The notes beneath the pieces are model-generated. The model saw only the letters and a list, made by a program, of their open reading frames with translations. It searched no databases and was not told the origin of the DNA. Shown here one piece after another: positions 17,678-27,662 of a stretch of DNA of 43,650 nucleotides. This DNA comes from JBDRNE01 sp043812935 (GTDB taxonomy: Bacteria; Omnitrophota; Gorgyraeia; Tantalellales; Tantalellaceae). Numbering within the stretch: the stretch's first letter is position 1; each line of letters opens with the position of its first letter. The translations under genes were made by a program, and so were the position numbers. The DNA lies in assembly GCA_043812935.1 (NCBI GenBank), contig JBDRLO010000069.1, positions 1-43,650 on the forward strand, in the 5' to 3' direction.

Positions 17678-20600
17678 TTATCTTGTTAAAAACTTTATGT
17701 TCCCCGTACCTACAATGGATTCAATATTTTCAATTAATTCATCTTGTGGAGACACAAAAAGATCTTTATCCACTGAAAGCCTGACAGTCCTGCCTTCCGG
17801 CGCTATTAGATCAATAAAGACTGACGTAGCACCCTTGTAGTTTTTTAATACTTTCTTAAGGTTCAACATCATATCTTGCTCAAAAATATCCGTAGAAATC
17901 CTTATCAGTACGGATTTGGTAAATTTCTCTTTTACTTTTTCCAGAGGAATAATGTCTTCCGCAACAATTTTGGGTTCTTCTTCCCGCAAATTCAACCGGC
18001 CGTAGATATAAACCAATTCGTCTTCTTTTATCAACTCAGGAGCTTTCCTGTACGCCTTTGGAAAAACCAACACTTCAATAAAAGTTTCAAGATCAGCTAA
18101 ACTGATTATCGCCATTTTCTCTGCTTTTTTACGGGTAACTGTAATTCTAGCCTTATTAATTATTCCTCCGACTAAAACTTCTTTCCCATCAGACATACCT
18201 GCAAATTCTGAAATCCGAGCCGTAGAATAAGCATTAAGAAGTTTTTCAAACCTGACCAACGGATGTTTGGTAATATAAAAACTAAGCATTTCTTTTTCAT
18301 TGGCAAGAAGCTGCTGTTCCGGCCATTCCGGGATATCGGGTAACTCTTGAAAATTCTTCTTGAAACTGTCATCAGCGTTTGCGTCATCAAAAAACGACAA
18401 CTGTCCAAGACTTCGATCTCTGTTTGTTTTCGAAGCCATATTCAATACTTTATCCAAAACCGCCATTGCCTGCGACCTGTATATGTTTGTAGAATCAAAA
18501 GCCCCGCACTTAATTAAACTTTCAACCACTTTCCGGTTAACTGTTCTAAGATCCGCTTTTTGGGCTAAATCATATATGGATTCAAACCGGCCGTTGTTTT
18601 TTCTTGTATCAATAATGGCTTCAGCCGCGCCAGCCCCTACATTTTTAACCGCAGATAAACCAAACCGGATATCTGTCCCCACAACAGTAAAATCCCGAAA
18701 ACTTTCATTTACATCAGGCGGCAAAATATTAATTCCCATACGAATTGATTCATTTATGTAATCGGATATTTTATCTGTATTGTTTTTTTCACTCGTAAGA
18801 AGCGCTGTCATAAACTCTACGGGATAATTCGCCTTTAAAAAAGCCGTCCGATAACTTACCATCGCATATGCCGCACTGTGGGATTTGTTAAACCCGTATC
18901 CAGCAAAATACGCGATAAAGTCCCATATCTTTTCAGCTGTTTCTTTATTAACATTCTTTTTTTGAGCTCCGGTTAAAAACTGTAATTTGATCGCTTCGAG
19001 TGCCTCATGTATTTTCTTACCCATTACTTTACGGACATTATCCGCTTCTGCCATGCTGAAACCCGCAAGAATGGAAACAATCTGCATAACCTGTTCCTGG
19101 AACACTATAATTCCATACGTTTCTTTTAATATTGGTTCCAGCGCCGGATGATCATACTTAACCTCGATTTTCCCCTGTTTTCGCTTTATGAATTCATCCA
19201 ACATTCCACTCCCCATTGGCCCCGGACGATAAAGCGCAAGGATAGCTATTAAATCTTCAAATTTTCCGGGCCGTATTTTTCGCAGAAGATCGCGCATCCC
19301 GCTTGATTCAAGCTGAAAAACTCCGGAAGTTTCGGCTTTAAGTAAAAGATCAAAAGTTTTTTTATCCTCAAGCGAAATATTGTTTATATCTACTTCTATC
19401 TGCCTCGTCCGTTTAACGATCTTTACCGCCTGGTCAATTACCGTTAATGTCTTCAATCCCAGAAAATCCATCTTCAACATACCAATCTTTTCCAGGGATT
19501 TCATTGAATAACCCGTTGTAATCTGATCATCAGCTGTCTTAAAAAGAGGAATTCGTTTATGCAAAGGCCTATCGGATATTACAACTCCGGCCGCATGCGT
19601 TGACGCGTGCCGGTTAAGCCCTTCTAGCCGTTTCGATGTATCAATCAACTGCCGCACAACCGGGTCTTCTTCATATTGTTTTCTAAGCGCAGGTTCCACC
19701 TCTAACGCCTGCTGCAAGGTTATACCCGGATCCGTGGGTACAAGTTTTGCGATTTTATCTACTTCCGCATATGGTATACTCATAACACGTCCGACATCAC
19801 GCAAAACACCCTTTGCCATCATTGTTCCAAAAGTAATTATCTGCGCAACGTTTTCTTTTGAATATTTTTCAATAACATAATCAATAACCTCGCTTCTTCT
19901 CTCAAAACAAAAATCTATATCGATATCCGGCATTGTAACCCTCGCCGGATTTAAAAATCGTTCAAAAATCAATCCATACTTAAGCGGATCAATATCCGTA
20001 ATGCCTAACGCGTAACTGACAATACTTCCCGCGGCAGATCCTCTGCCCGGCCCGACTGATATATTTTTTTCTTTAGCGTGATTTATAAAATCCCACACTA
20101 TCAGAAAATAACTCTCGTATCCGCTGTCTTTAATAATCTTCAGTTCATGATTCATTCGCTCTTTAATGCCGTCGGTAATTGTTCCATAACGCTTTTTTAT
20201 GCCTTCGTTAACCAGCCGGTTAAAAAATATGCTGTTATCTTCGTTGTCAGGCGCTTTAAAATGCGGCAAATGGAGTTCATCAAAATTAAAATCCAAATTA
20301 CATCTGTCCAGAATTTTTATCGTATTCGCAAGCGCGTCCGGAATTTCCGCGAAACTTTTTTTCATTTCATCAGGAGACTTAAAATATAATTGATCCGTTT
20401 GAAACCTCATGCGGTTAGTATCAGATAACATCGTTTGAGTCTGTACACACAAAAGCGCGTCATGGGCTTTCGCATCGCTTTTGTTAAGATAGTGAACATC
20501 ATTTGTCGCCACAAGTTCAAGGCCGGTATCTTTTGCCAATTTAATAATATCTGTATTAAGTTTATTCTGCTGTTCTATTTTGTTATCCTGTATTTCCAGA

Positions 20601-21130
20601 TAAAAATTTTCACGGCCGAATATTTCAGCATATTCCATCGCTGTTTTTTTGGCCTGATCCCATTGGCCGGAAAGCAGAAAATAAGGGATTTCTCCTTTCA
20701 AACAAGCTGACATGGCAATAAGCCCTTTACTGCATCTTGCAAGGACTTCTTTATCAACACGCGGTTTATAATAAAAACCTTCAATATAACTAATAGAAAC
20801 TATTTCCATTAAATTTCTGTATCCGGTAAGATTCTTCGCAAGAAGGACAAGATGATGAGACGCACCTCTGATACCATGACTGGTTTTATCGAAACGGCTT
20901 TCAGGCGCCACATAAATTTCACACCCGATAACTGGTTTCAACCCTTTTGCTTTAGCTTTTTCATAGAATTCAACCGCACCAAACATATTTCCATGATCGG
21001 TTATAGCACAACCCGGCATATTAAATTTTTTTGCAGTATCTAAAAGCTCTCCCAACCGACAGGCGCCGTCAAGCAAGCTGAATTGGGTATGAACATGCGA
21101 ATGTACAAAATCTGAGTGTGGTTTTGTCAT
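17678..21130 (-). CDS. dnaE: DNA polymerase III alpha subunit
   Basis: This is the replicative polymerase catalytic subunit. In its 1150 residues the PHP domain (about 1-280) keeps the metal-binding pattern HSHVHTQFS, ITDHGN and ATNDVHYL, so a PHP exonuclease activity is possible. The C-family core has GPGRGSAAGS (360-369) and the catalytic aspartates in PDIDIDF (401-407), then KMDFLGLKTL. Helix-hairpin-helix sequence follows. QLSFF in the C-terminal third resembles a beta-clamp-binding motif. An OB domain follows (VLVGGIINKARI). No ribosome site is visible before the ATG at 21130. It lies 111 bp after guaB3. Confidence 0.97.
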   Translation of the reverse strand: MTKPHSDFVHSHVHTQFSLLDGACRLGELLDTAKKFNMPGCAITDHGNMFGAVEFYEKAKAKGLKPVIGCEIYVAPESRFDKTSHGIRGASHHLVLLAKNLTGYRNLMEIVSISYIEGFYYKPRVDKEVLARCSKGLIAMSACLKGEIPYFLLSGQWDQAKKTAMEYAEIFGRENFYLEIQDNKIEQQNKLNTDIIKLAKDTGLELVATNDVHYLNKSDAKAHDALLCVQTQTMLSDTNRMRFQTDQLYFKSPDEMKKSFAEIPDALANTIKILDRCNLDFNFDELHLPHFKAPDNEDNSIFFNRLVNEGIKKRYGTITDGIKERMNHELKIIKDSGYESYFLIVWDFINHAKEKNISVGPGRGSAAGSIVSYALGITDIDPLKYGLIFERFLNPARVTMPDIDIDFCFERRSEVIDYVIEKYSKENVAQIITFGTMMAKGVLRDVGRVMSIPYAEVDKIAKLVPTDPGITLQQALEVEPALRKQYEEDPVVRQLIDTSKRLEGLNRHASTHAAGVVISDRPLHKRIPLFKTADDQITTGYSMKSLEKIGMLKMDFLGLKTLTVIDQAVKIVKRTRQIEVDINNISLEDKKTFDLLLKAETSGVFQLESSGMRDLLRKIRPGKFEDLIAILALYRPGPMGSGMLDEFIKRKQGKIEVKYDHPALEPILKETYGIIVFQEQVMQIVSILAGFSMAEADNVRKVMGKKIHEALEAIKLQFLTGAQKKNVNKETAEKIWDFIAYFAGYGFNKSHSAAYAMVSYRTAFLKANYPVEFMTALLTSEKNNTDKISDYINESIRMGINILPPDVNESFRDFTVVGTDIRFGLSAVKNVGAGAAEAIIDTRKNNGRFESIYDLAQKADLRTVNRKVVESLIKCGAFDSTNIYRSQAMAVLDKVLNMASKTNRDRSLGQLSFFDDANADDSFKKNFQELPDIPEWPEQQLLANEKEMLSFYITKHPLVRFEKLLNAYSTARISEFAGMSDGKEVLVGGIINKARITVTRKKAEKMAIISLADLETFIEVLVFPKAYRKAPELIKEDELVYIYGRLNLREEEPKIVAEDIIPLEKVKEKFTKSVLIRISTDIFEQDMMLNLKKVLKNYKGATSVFIDLIAPEGRTVRLSVDKDLFVSPQDELIENIESIVGTGNIKFLTR

Positions 21131-21241
21131 TATGGTTATTTGGTTTGCGCTTCATCATTTTGTCAAACGAATAGTTATGTATGAAGCAAAGACTTAAAAG
21201 TTTGATACTCGCGGGAATCCGCTTCCAAAAAATTTTATACG

Positions 21242-22402
21242 TTACTTTTTCATGCCGACACGCTGCGCCGCTTGATAAACTTTTCCTTCCGTTTGTATAG
21301 AAGGAGCTATTATCATCTTAACAAGCTGCATTTCGCGTATGTTATGAGCGCCAAGATTACCCATACTTGTAGCAAGAGCTCCGACAAGATTCTGCGTACC
21401 GTCATCAAGCCGAGCAGGCCCATATAAAATCTCTTCTAAAGTACCGGTAGTCCCCACCTGTATGCGGGTTCCCCGCGGAAGCGAAGGATGCGGCATAGCC
21501 ATACCCCAATGATATCCTCTACCGGGCGATTCTTTCGCCCGGGCAAAAGCATTTCCCAGCATAACAGCGTCAGCACCTGCCGCGAACGCTTTACAAATAT
21601 CACCGCCTGTAGCCATTCCGCCGTCAGTAATTATTGAAACATACTTACCGGTCTTTTTGTAATAGAAATCCCTGGCCGACGCACAATCACAAGTTGCAGT
21701 AATCTGAGGCACGCCTATACCAAGAACTCCGCGTGATGTACAGGCAGTTCCAGGACCTATCCCGACAAAAATCCCCTGGCATCCGGTTTCCATCAAGCTA
21801 AGCGCGACTTTATAATCAACACAGTTGCCTAAAAGAACGGGAATTTTCATTTCTTTACAAAAATGGAACAGATTCAGCGGTTCATATTCGCTGGATTCAT
21901 GGTTAACACTTATAACAGTAGATTGAATAATAAAAATATCACAGCCGGCATCGCGCGCAATAGGACCGAACTCTCCGGCAACCTGCGGATTACAACTAAC
22001 AACTGCCGGCACTCCGGCAGATTTAATTTCATTTATACGTTTAGAGATAAGTTCTTTTTTGATAGGTTTAGAATAAACATCCTGAATGATTCTCGTAGAT
22101 TCAGTCGGATCACACTTAATTATTTTGTCTATCACCTGTTCCGGATTTTCATAACGTGTAGAAATCCCTTCTAAATGAAGAACCGCAACTCCACCCAGTT
22201 TCCCCATTGCAATAGCAAAATTAACATCCACGACACCATCCATGGACGATGCCATTATCGGAGTCTGAAAATCTATACCGCCGATTTTACATGAAGTATC
22301 AACATCATTCGGATTTATGGTCAATTCACCCGGAACCAAAGACACTTCATCCAAGCCATAGCTTCTTCTTGCTTTCCGCCCTTTGCCAACCCACATTCCC
22401 AT
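21242..22402 (-). CDS. guaB3: GuaB3-type IMP dehydrogenase family protein
   Basis: The 386-residue TIM-barrel protein belongs to the IMP dehydrogenase/GMP reductase family. It lacks the CBS (Bateman) domains of GuaB and has the start KGRKARRSYGLDEVSLVPG seen in GuaB3-type proteins. The catalytic Cys loop is GIGPGTACTSRGVLG, followed by the nucleotide site SIITDGGMATGGDI. Family knowledge: GuaB3 converts IMP to XMP in at least one cyanobacterium, while others are called IMPDH-related. AGGAG lies 6 nt before the ATG at 22402, and a consensus promoter is just upstream. Confidence 0.9.
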   Translation of the reverse strand: MGMWVGKGRKARRSYGLDEVSLVPGELTINPNDVDTSCKIGGIDFQTPIMASSMDGVVDVNFAIAMGKLGGVAVLHLEGISTRYENPEQVIDKIIKCDPTESTRIIQDVYSKPIKKELISKRINEIKSAGVPAVVSCNPQVAGEFGPIARDAGCDIFIIQSTVISVNHESSEYEPLNLFHFCKEMKIPVLLGNCVDYKVALSLMETGCQGIFVGIGPGTACTSRGVLGIGVPQITATCDCASARDFYYKKTGKYVSIITDGGMATGGDICKAFAAGADAVMLGNAFARAKESPGRGYHWGMAMPHPSLPRGTRIQVGTTGTLEEILYGPARLDDGTQNLVGALATSMGNLGAHNIREMQLVKMIIAPSIQTEGKVYQAAQRVGMKK

Positions 22403-22456
22403 AATTTGCTCCTATGTATTATTTTACGATTGATTAATATTATTAAATAAGTAAGT

Positions 22457-22485
22457 ATGATACAAAAGTGTATCTGATTTGTCAA
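22457..22485 (-). promoter_or_regulatory. Promoter of guaB3-dnaE
   Basis: TTGACA (22480-22485), 17 bp, TATCAT (22457-22462) on the minus strand. The leader to guaB3 would be about 48 nt. Confidence 0.75.
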
Positions 22486-22536
22486 GCTAAGAGAAGGTGG
22501 GCTAACTAAGGTACTAAAAATTAGCGGCAAGAATAC

Positions 22537-24222
22537 TTATTTGACTTCTAAAATTTCACTTTTGTGCGAGGTTCCTCTCCATCGCATATTGCCAATAACA
22601 GCCTGCGCAATGTTTGTCAGATGATCTCCGATTTTCTCCAGATTATCAACAAAATCCATAAAAACAACTCCGGATTTTATATCGCATAACTTTCTATTAA
22701 GCCTTTCAACGTGCGCCTTCTTTAAATCAACCTGAAACCGGTTAATGTTTTGTTCTCGACGCAATACACGTTCTGCCATTTGCGTATCTCTGTTTTTCAG
22801 AGCTTCTTTAGTTTCTATCATCATGCTGTTTAACTCATTCCACATTAAAGTCAGTTCATTAATTGCCGCGTCGCTTAATGGAAGCCGTTTTTCTATTTTT
22901 CGTTCAGCAAGTTCTCCAATATTTTCAGCATGGTCGCCTATCCTCTCAACATCATTCACGTTATGAATTAAAACCGGAAGTTCTTCTGAATCTATCTGGC
23001 TGAGATTTCTCTGGGAAAGTTCGATCAAGTACTGCGTAATCGCGGATTGAAGGTTGTCCACTGCCTGTTCAAACTTCTCCACAGGTTTTAAAGCGTTCAT
23101 ATCATCCTTCAGAAAACTATTTACAGCGCTTGCCACAGAATTTGAAGCCAGCCCTATCATTCTTACGGTTTCTCTGCGGGCCTGCTCCATGGCAATAGGC
23201 GGCGTATTCAAAAGATGCCTTTCCAGATATTGCGGCCCTATATCAATCACGCCTTTTCTTTTGGGAACGAGAAAAATACTCGCTTTTTCAAGAAAACCTA
23301 TAAATGGTAAAAACATCGCAGCATTAATACATTTAAAAAGGCTGTTGGCAACAGCAATATAAAACATTATATTTTGAGTAGTCATTTGCCCTGGAATAAT
23401 GAAATCCACAAATTCCGTAAACCATCCGGGGTAAACAAAAATCATAATAAACGCAACACCGATAACATTAAAAAGCGTGTGAGACATCGCGGCTCTGCGC
23501 GCTTCCAAATTTGTATTAACTGCCGCAAGCTGCGCTGTTATTGTTGTTCCGATATCGCCGCCCAGCATAAGAGTGATCGCAGCGGGAAAACTGATAATAC
23601 CATTAAATGCCAAAATCTGCACAATCGCGATTGTCGCGCTTGAAGACTGAACCAGCATCGTAACAACCATTCCGACCAAAACACCAAGAATCGGATTGGA
23701 TCCGAACTTGACGAACATATCTTTTACCTGCTGGCTTTGCTGTAAAGGCGCAAACGCGTCTTTCAGGTATCCTAAGCCCATAAACAAAAGGCCAAATCCC
23801 ATAAGAACCTGACCCCAAAACCGCGCCCGTTTAGTCCGCCCCATCATGCTAAGCCCGAATCCGATACCCACAACAGGAAGAGCATATTGCGTAACCTTAA
23901 AAACCGACATTGATGAAACAAGCCACGCGGTAAAAGTCGTACCAATGTTTGCTCCGATAATAACACTTATGGCTTGTTTAAGAACAAGAAGTCCGGCATT
24001 TACAAAACCAACTACCATTACAGTTGTCGCGCTTGAAGACTGGATAAGACAAGTTACGGCGGCACCGACCAAAATTCCTATAATAGGAAGTTTTGTCACC
24101 ATTGAAAGTATGGATTTAAGTCTTTCCCCCGCAATGTTTTTTAACCCGTCCGACATAATCTGCATGCCGAAAAAGAAAAGACCCAAACCGCCGATCACTG
24201 AAAAGATTAGGTTTGTTAACAT
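22537..24222 (-). CDS. Na/Pi cotransporter with C-terminal PhoU-like domain
   Basis: The 561-residue membrane protein has two inverted NptA/YjbB transport repeats, each with the signature QSSSAT (about residues 61-66 and 192-197), as in sodium-phosphate cotransporters. Residues about 345-545 form a PhoU-like helical domain with the paired motif (V/L)ERIGDHAENIGE and LEKIGDHLTNIAQ. It probably imports or balances phosphate with sodium. No ribosome site is clear at 24222. It stands alone, with a promoter upstream and the guaB3 promoter just after it. Confidence 0.93.
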   Translation of the reverse strand: MLTNLIFSVIGGLGLFFFGMQIMSDGLKNIAGERLKSILSMVTKLPIIGILVGAAVTCLIQSSSATTVMVVGFVNAGLLVLKQAISVIIGANIGTTFTAWLVSSMSVFKVTQYALPVVGIGFGLSMMGRTKRARFWGQVLMGFGLLFMGLGYLKDAFAPLQQSQQVKDMFVKFGSNPILGVLVGMVVTMLVQSSSATIAIVQILAFNGIISFPAAITLMLGGDIGTTITAQLAAVNTNLEARRAAMSHTLFNVIGVAFIMIFVYPGWFTEFVDFIIPGQMTTQNIMFYIAVANSLFKCINAAMFLPFIGFLEKASIFLVPKRKGVIDIGPQYLERHLLNTPPIAMEQARRETVRMIGLASNSVASAVNSFLKDDMNALKPVEKFEQAVDNLQSAITQYLIELSQRNLSQIDSEELPVLIHNVNDVERIGDHAENIGELAERKIEKRLPLSDAAINELTLMWNELNSMMIETKEALKNRDTQMAERVLRREQNINRFQVDLKKAHVERLNRKLCDIKSGVVFMDFVDNLEKIGDHLTNIAQAVIGNMRWRGTSHKSEILEVK

Positions 24223-24288
24223 ATATCTATGACTATCAGTTGAGAATGCTCTTGCATTAAGATTTAATTTATTTTTATAATCAGCGAT

Positions 24289-24317
24289 AAACTAACATAA
24301 ACCATGCTGTATGTCAA
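24289..24317 (-). promoter_or_regulatory. Promoter of the Na/Pi cotransporter gene
   Basis: TTGACA (24312-24317), 17 bp, TAGTTT (24289-24294) on the minus strand, with an extended TG before the -10. Confidence 0.6.
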
Positions 24318-24380
24318 GATTCCGGACCAAATAAATTCGTCGGATTTAGATATTAACGATATTTAAAAAAAAACTGATTG

Positions 24381-25193
24381 CTATGTGCCTATTCGAACGG
24401 TATCAAAATATCCTGCTAATGCGGCACACGCGGCTAATGCCGCCAGATAACTTGTTTTCGGATTGTCCGGGGACGGCACATTCTCAGCACGTAAAGTAAT
24501 TTTTCCGGCATTACCCTGCATTACAATTTCATGTATGTTTTTCGTGTATTCCGGAGAAACTATTATCCGCACTTTAGTTTTTTCCGCACCCATACCCGCA
24601 ATAGACAAAAGCGCGGAAACATTTACATTTTTTGGAAACCCTTTTACAGCGTCAATAGCGCTGCCTTCAAAAACAACTGTTTCTTCCGTAAAAGCATCTA
24701 CATTAATATTGTTTTTCACAAGATACGGAGCGCCCTTAATTGAACGCGGAGCTTTACGCGTAGTAAGCGTCACTTTTTCCAAACCGCCGGCCTTAAAAGA
24801 TTTGAGCCCATCTATAGCCGCAATTGCTCCTGAAGGCAAAATAACATTTATACCTTTCCGGCGGGCTTTATCCAGATACTCTTCGTTCCCCAAAAGGCCT
24901 CCAATACTCATGATCATAAGGTCTTTTCCTTCTCTCAGCACGTTTTCAAAAACATCCGGAACAACACCGGCTGAAGCAGATTCAATAACAAGATCTGATC
25001 TCTCAACCAAATTTTTAACCGACGGCGCGCTTACAACATTTTTTAGTCTACCTGCCAGGGTTTTCATCTTTTCCATATCGCTGTCAAATATGACCAGTTC
25101 TTTTATATGCATTCCCAAATGCTTTTCGGCATATTCAGCCAGGCACAAGCCTATAGCCCCTGCCCCTATTATCCCGACTGTTTTTTTATCCAT
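24381..25193 (-). CDS. nadX: L-aspartate dehydrogenase
   Basis: NadX oxidises L-aspartate to iminoaspartate with NAD(P)+, replacing the oxygen-using NadB, and NadA then makes quinolinate. The 270-residue protein has a Rossmann start GIIGAGAIG, the family motif LPSGAIAAIDGLK and a C-terminal domain ending NPKTSYLAALAACAAL. I chose the ATG at 25193 (MDKKTV): AAGGGG lies 6 nt upstream. The ATG next to it (25196) is possible, and the upstream frame to 25223 overlaps nadA. It follows nadA by 16 bp, so the two are co-transcribed. NadC is not in this window. Confidence 0.93.
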   Translation of the reverse strand: MDKKTVGIIGAGAIGLCLAEYAEKHLGMHIKELVIFDSDMEKMKTLAGRLKNVVSAPSVKNLVERSDLVIESASAGVVPDVFENVLREGKDLMIMSIGGLLGNEEYLDKARRKGINVILPSGAIAAIDGLKSFKAGGLEKVTLTTRKAPRSIKGAPYLVKNNINVDAFTEETVVFEGSAIDAVKGFPKNVNVSALLSIAGMGAEKTKVRIIVSPEYTKNIHEIVMQGNAGKITLRAENVPSPDNPKTSYLAALAACAALAGYFDTVRIGT

Positions 25194-25209
25194 CATTTTC
25201 CCCTTCCCG

Positions 25210-26145
25210 TTATGACACGGCAAGCATTTTTTCCAAAGCTTTCCGGGCTTTTTCTGTCACATCACCCGGAACTTCTATTTTATAAACTTCTTTCTCAAGA
25301 GATCTCGCCAACCATCCAAGGGTTGTCAGCTTCATATTAGCGCAAATAAACTGTTCTGTCGGAACATAAAAATTTTTACCAGGGTTATCTCGTTGTAACT
25401 TATATATGATTCCCAGTTCCGTACCAATAATAAATTCTTTCGATTCAGAATTTTTAACATATTTAATCATGCCTGCGGTACTCCCGACATAATCGGCTAA
25501 TGCTATAACTTCTTCACGGCATTCAGGATGCGCGATAAATTCCGCGCCAGGATAAAGTTTCTTTGTTTTTAAAACTTCACCGCTTGTTAACCGCATATGC
25601 ACAGTGCAATAACCATCCCACAAAATTATTTCTTTATCTGAAACATGGCCTGAAACATACCGTCCAAGATTCTTATCCGGCACAAATATTATTTGTTTCT
25701 GTTTTAGAGATTTAACAACATTAACCGCGTTTGAAGAAGTGCAGCAAATATCACTTTCCGCCTTTACGTGCGCGGTAGAATTAACATAACAAACCACTGC
25801 GGCATCAGGATACTGCTTTTTTTTCTCACGAAGTTTTTCAACCGTGACCATATCTGCAAGCGGACAACCTGCTTCTTCTACCGGCAAAAGTATTGTTTTG
25901 TCCGGACTTAACATATAAGCGCTTTCCGCCATAAATTTTACTCCGCAAAAAACAATAATTTTCTGGGAAGCTTCTTTAACCTTACAAGCTAAAGCATAAG
26001 AATCTCCGGTAATATCGGCAATTTCTTGTATTTCGTCACGCTGATAATTATGCGCTACGATCAATGCGTTATTCTTTTTCTTTAAATCTAAAATTTTCCT
26101 TTTTAAATGTTCTTTATATTTAGCGTCAAATTCCGGTTTATGCAT
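25210..26145 (-). CDS. nadA: Quinolinate synthase A
   Basis: NadA condenses iminoaspartate with dihydroxyacetone phosphate to quinolinate using a [4Fe-4S] cluster. The 311 residues contain HNYQRDEIQEIADI near the start, the first cluster Cys in VVCYVNSTAHVKAE with the CCTSSNA motif, the second in AHPECREEV and the third in QFICANMKLTTL. AAGGAAATACA precedes the ATG at 26145. It is paired with nadX, an oxygen-independent route from aspartate towards NAD. Confidence 0.97.
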   Translation of the reverse strand: MHKPEFDAKYKEHLKRKILDLKKKNNALIVAHNYQRDEIQEIADITGDSYALACKVKEASQKIIVFCGVKFMAESAYMLSPDKTILLPVEEAGCPLADMVTVEKLREKKKQYPDAAVVCYVNSTAHVKAESDICCTSSNAVNVVKSLKQKQIIFVPDKNLGRYVSGHVSDKEIILWDGYCTVHMRLTSGEVLKTKKLYPGAEFIAHPECREEVIALADYVGSTAGMIKYVKNSESKEFIIGTELGIIYKLQRDNPGKNFYVPTEQFICANMKLTTLGWLARSLEKEVYKIEVPGDVTEKARKALEKMLAVS

Positions 26146-26191
26146 TGTATTTCCTTTTGTTGGGTACCATCAATCATCCACCATTAATTAT

Positions 26192-26250
26192 TACGGGAGG
26201 ACGCCCCTCGTTTATACTCGGGATTCCCTTCGGTCACAAGCCCTCCCCTA
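26192..26250. repeat. Short palindromic intergenic element, CGGGAGG type
   Basis: TTACGGGAGG and CCCTCCCCTA form inverted ends around a 40-bp middle that contains CGGGATTCCC. It fills most of the nadA-panC spacer. It is not related to the GGACAGGC hairpin. One copy only is present here. Confidence 0.55.
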
Positions 26251-26268
26251 CAATATTTTACACATTAA

Positions 26269-27132
26269 CTATTTACCATCTACCACTACATTATCAATAA
26301 GACGCGTGTTTCCGACAAAAGCAGCCACAGCTATAAGCGTATTCGCTTTTACAATTTCAACAGGCTGTAAATTATTGTTATCAACAACCGCTATATAATC
26401 AATTTTCACATCTTTTTCTAACATCAAAATTTGTTTTATACTTTGACAAATCCGGCTGGACTGAACTTCTCCCTGTTTAATCATTTCTCTTGCCGTACAT
26501 AAGGCTTTGTTAAGCGACAAAGCCTGAACCCGTTCGTTTTTTGAAAGATATACATTTCTTGAACTCATTGCCAACCCGTCATCATCTCTGATTATGGGCA
26601 AAACACGGATACCCGTACTAAAATTCAGGTCACAAACCATACGTTTTATTACAACAGCTTGTTGCGCGTCTTTTTGCCCGAAATAACTAACATCCGGCTG
26701 ACAAATATTAAACAGTTTTGCTACAACTGTCGTTACTCCCTTAAAATGCCCCGGACGCGCCGCGCCGCATAAACAATTTGTTAACTTATCATCAACTTCT
26801 ACATAAGCACCAAACCCATCAGAATACATTTCAGTATTGGACGGCGTAAAAAGAATATCAACGTTTTCAGATTCCAGAAGTTTACGATCATTTTCAAGAT
26901 TTCGAGGATATTTGTCAAAATCTTCCCCCGCGCAAAACTGTTTTTTATTCACAAAAACACTTACAATTACAAGGTCACATTCATTCGCAGCCGCACGGAC
27001 AAGACTTAAATGTCCCTCATGCAAACTACCCATAGTAGGAACAAAGCCAATTGTTTTACCATTCTTTTTCACGTTTTTCACGTAAACAACAATATCCTGA
27101 ACTGATGTGAAAAGTTTCATATTATGCGCCAT
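26269..27132 (-). CDS. panC: Pantothenate synthetase
   Basis: PanC joins pantoate and beta-alanine with ATP to make pantothenate. The 287-residue protein has the HIGH-type motif MGSLHEGHLSLV (about 34-45), GQKDAQQ and the KMSKS-like AMSSRNVYLS. AGGTGAA lies just before the ATG at 27132; MKLF at 27120 is an alternative. The normal family end TRLIDN is followed by VVVDGK, which looks like intergenic sequence that has become coding. It lies 30 bp after folK. panB and panD are not in the window. Confidence 0.96.
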   Translation of the reverse strand: MAHNMKLFTSVQDIVVYVKNVKKNGKTIGFVPTMGSLHEGHLSLVRAAANECDLVIVSVFVNKKQFCAGEDFDKYPRNLENDRKLLESENVDILFTPSNTEMYSDGFGAYVEVDDKLTNCLCGAARPGHFKGVTTVVAKLFNICQPDVSYFGQKDAQQAVVIKRMVCDLNFSTGIRVLPIIRDDDGLAMSSRNVYLSKNERVQALSLNKALCTAREMIKQGEVQSSRICQSIKQILMLEKDVKIDYIAVVDNNNLQPVEIVKANTLIAVAAFVGNTRLIDNVVVDGK

Positions 27133-27162
27133 TTCACCTGCATAACAGGTTCTATCCCTTCC

Positions 27163-27636
27163 TTACACGGCACAACCCGCCTCCATGTTTTCATAAATCT
27201 CTAAAACTGTTTTCTTAGAAACCGGATGAACCTCGTCCGGCGCAATTTCAACAAGGCCCTTTAAAACAAAATACCTTTCATGCATACGCGGATGCGGGAC
27301 TACAAGAGTCCCAGTATTGATTACCGCTGACCCATAAAACAAAATATCCAGATCAATTATTCTGGGATAATTCCGGGGTCTAAATTGCCGGCCCATTTCC
27401 TGTTCGATATTTTTTAGTACCCCCAACAAACGTTCAGGCGGTATTGTTGTCTTAATTTTTACAACACCGTTCAAATAATCTTCCTGAGGCGGCCCGCCAA
27501 CAGGTTTGGTCTCATAAAAAGTTGATTTTCCGATTATACTTATGTCTTCGAATTGCTCAAGTTTTTCAACTGCCAAATTCAAATGTTTTTCTTTATCTCC
27601 AACATTTGACCCTAATCCCAAATATGAAACCATCAT
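27163..27636 (-). CDS. folK: HPPK, folate synthesis pyrophosphokinase
   Basis: FolK transfers pyrophosphate from ATP to 6-hydroxymethyl-dihydropterin. The 157-residue protein has the start YLGLGSNVGDKEKHL, the substrate motif ETKPVGGPPQEDYLNGV and the signature RPRNYPRIIDLDILFYG followed by PHPRMHERYFVLKGL. There are two possible ATGs in a row (27636, 27633). It follows dapL by 26 bp. Confidence 0.96.
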   Translation of the reverse strand: MMVSYLGLGSNVGDKEKHLNLAVEKLEQFEDISIIGKSTFYETKPVGGPPQEDYLNGVVKIKTTIPPERLLGVLKNIEQEMGRQFRPRNYPRIIDLDILFYGSAVINTGTLVVPHPRMHERYFVLKGLVEIAPDEVHPVSKKTVLEIYENMEAGCAV

Positions 27637-27662
27637 AAGAAAATCAACTCTTTAATTTGTCA

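Noticed and set aside
24463..25215. 250-residue + strand open frame
   Set aside because: It is antisense to nadX over its whole length; the nadX frame has clear family motifs.
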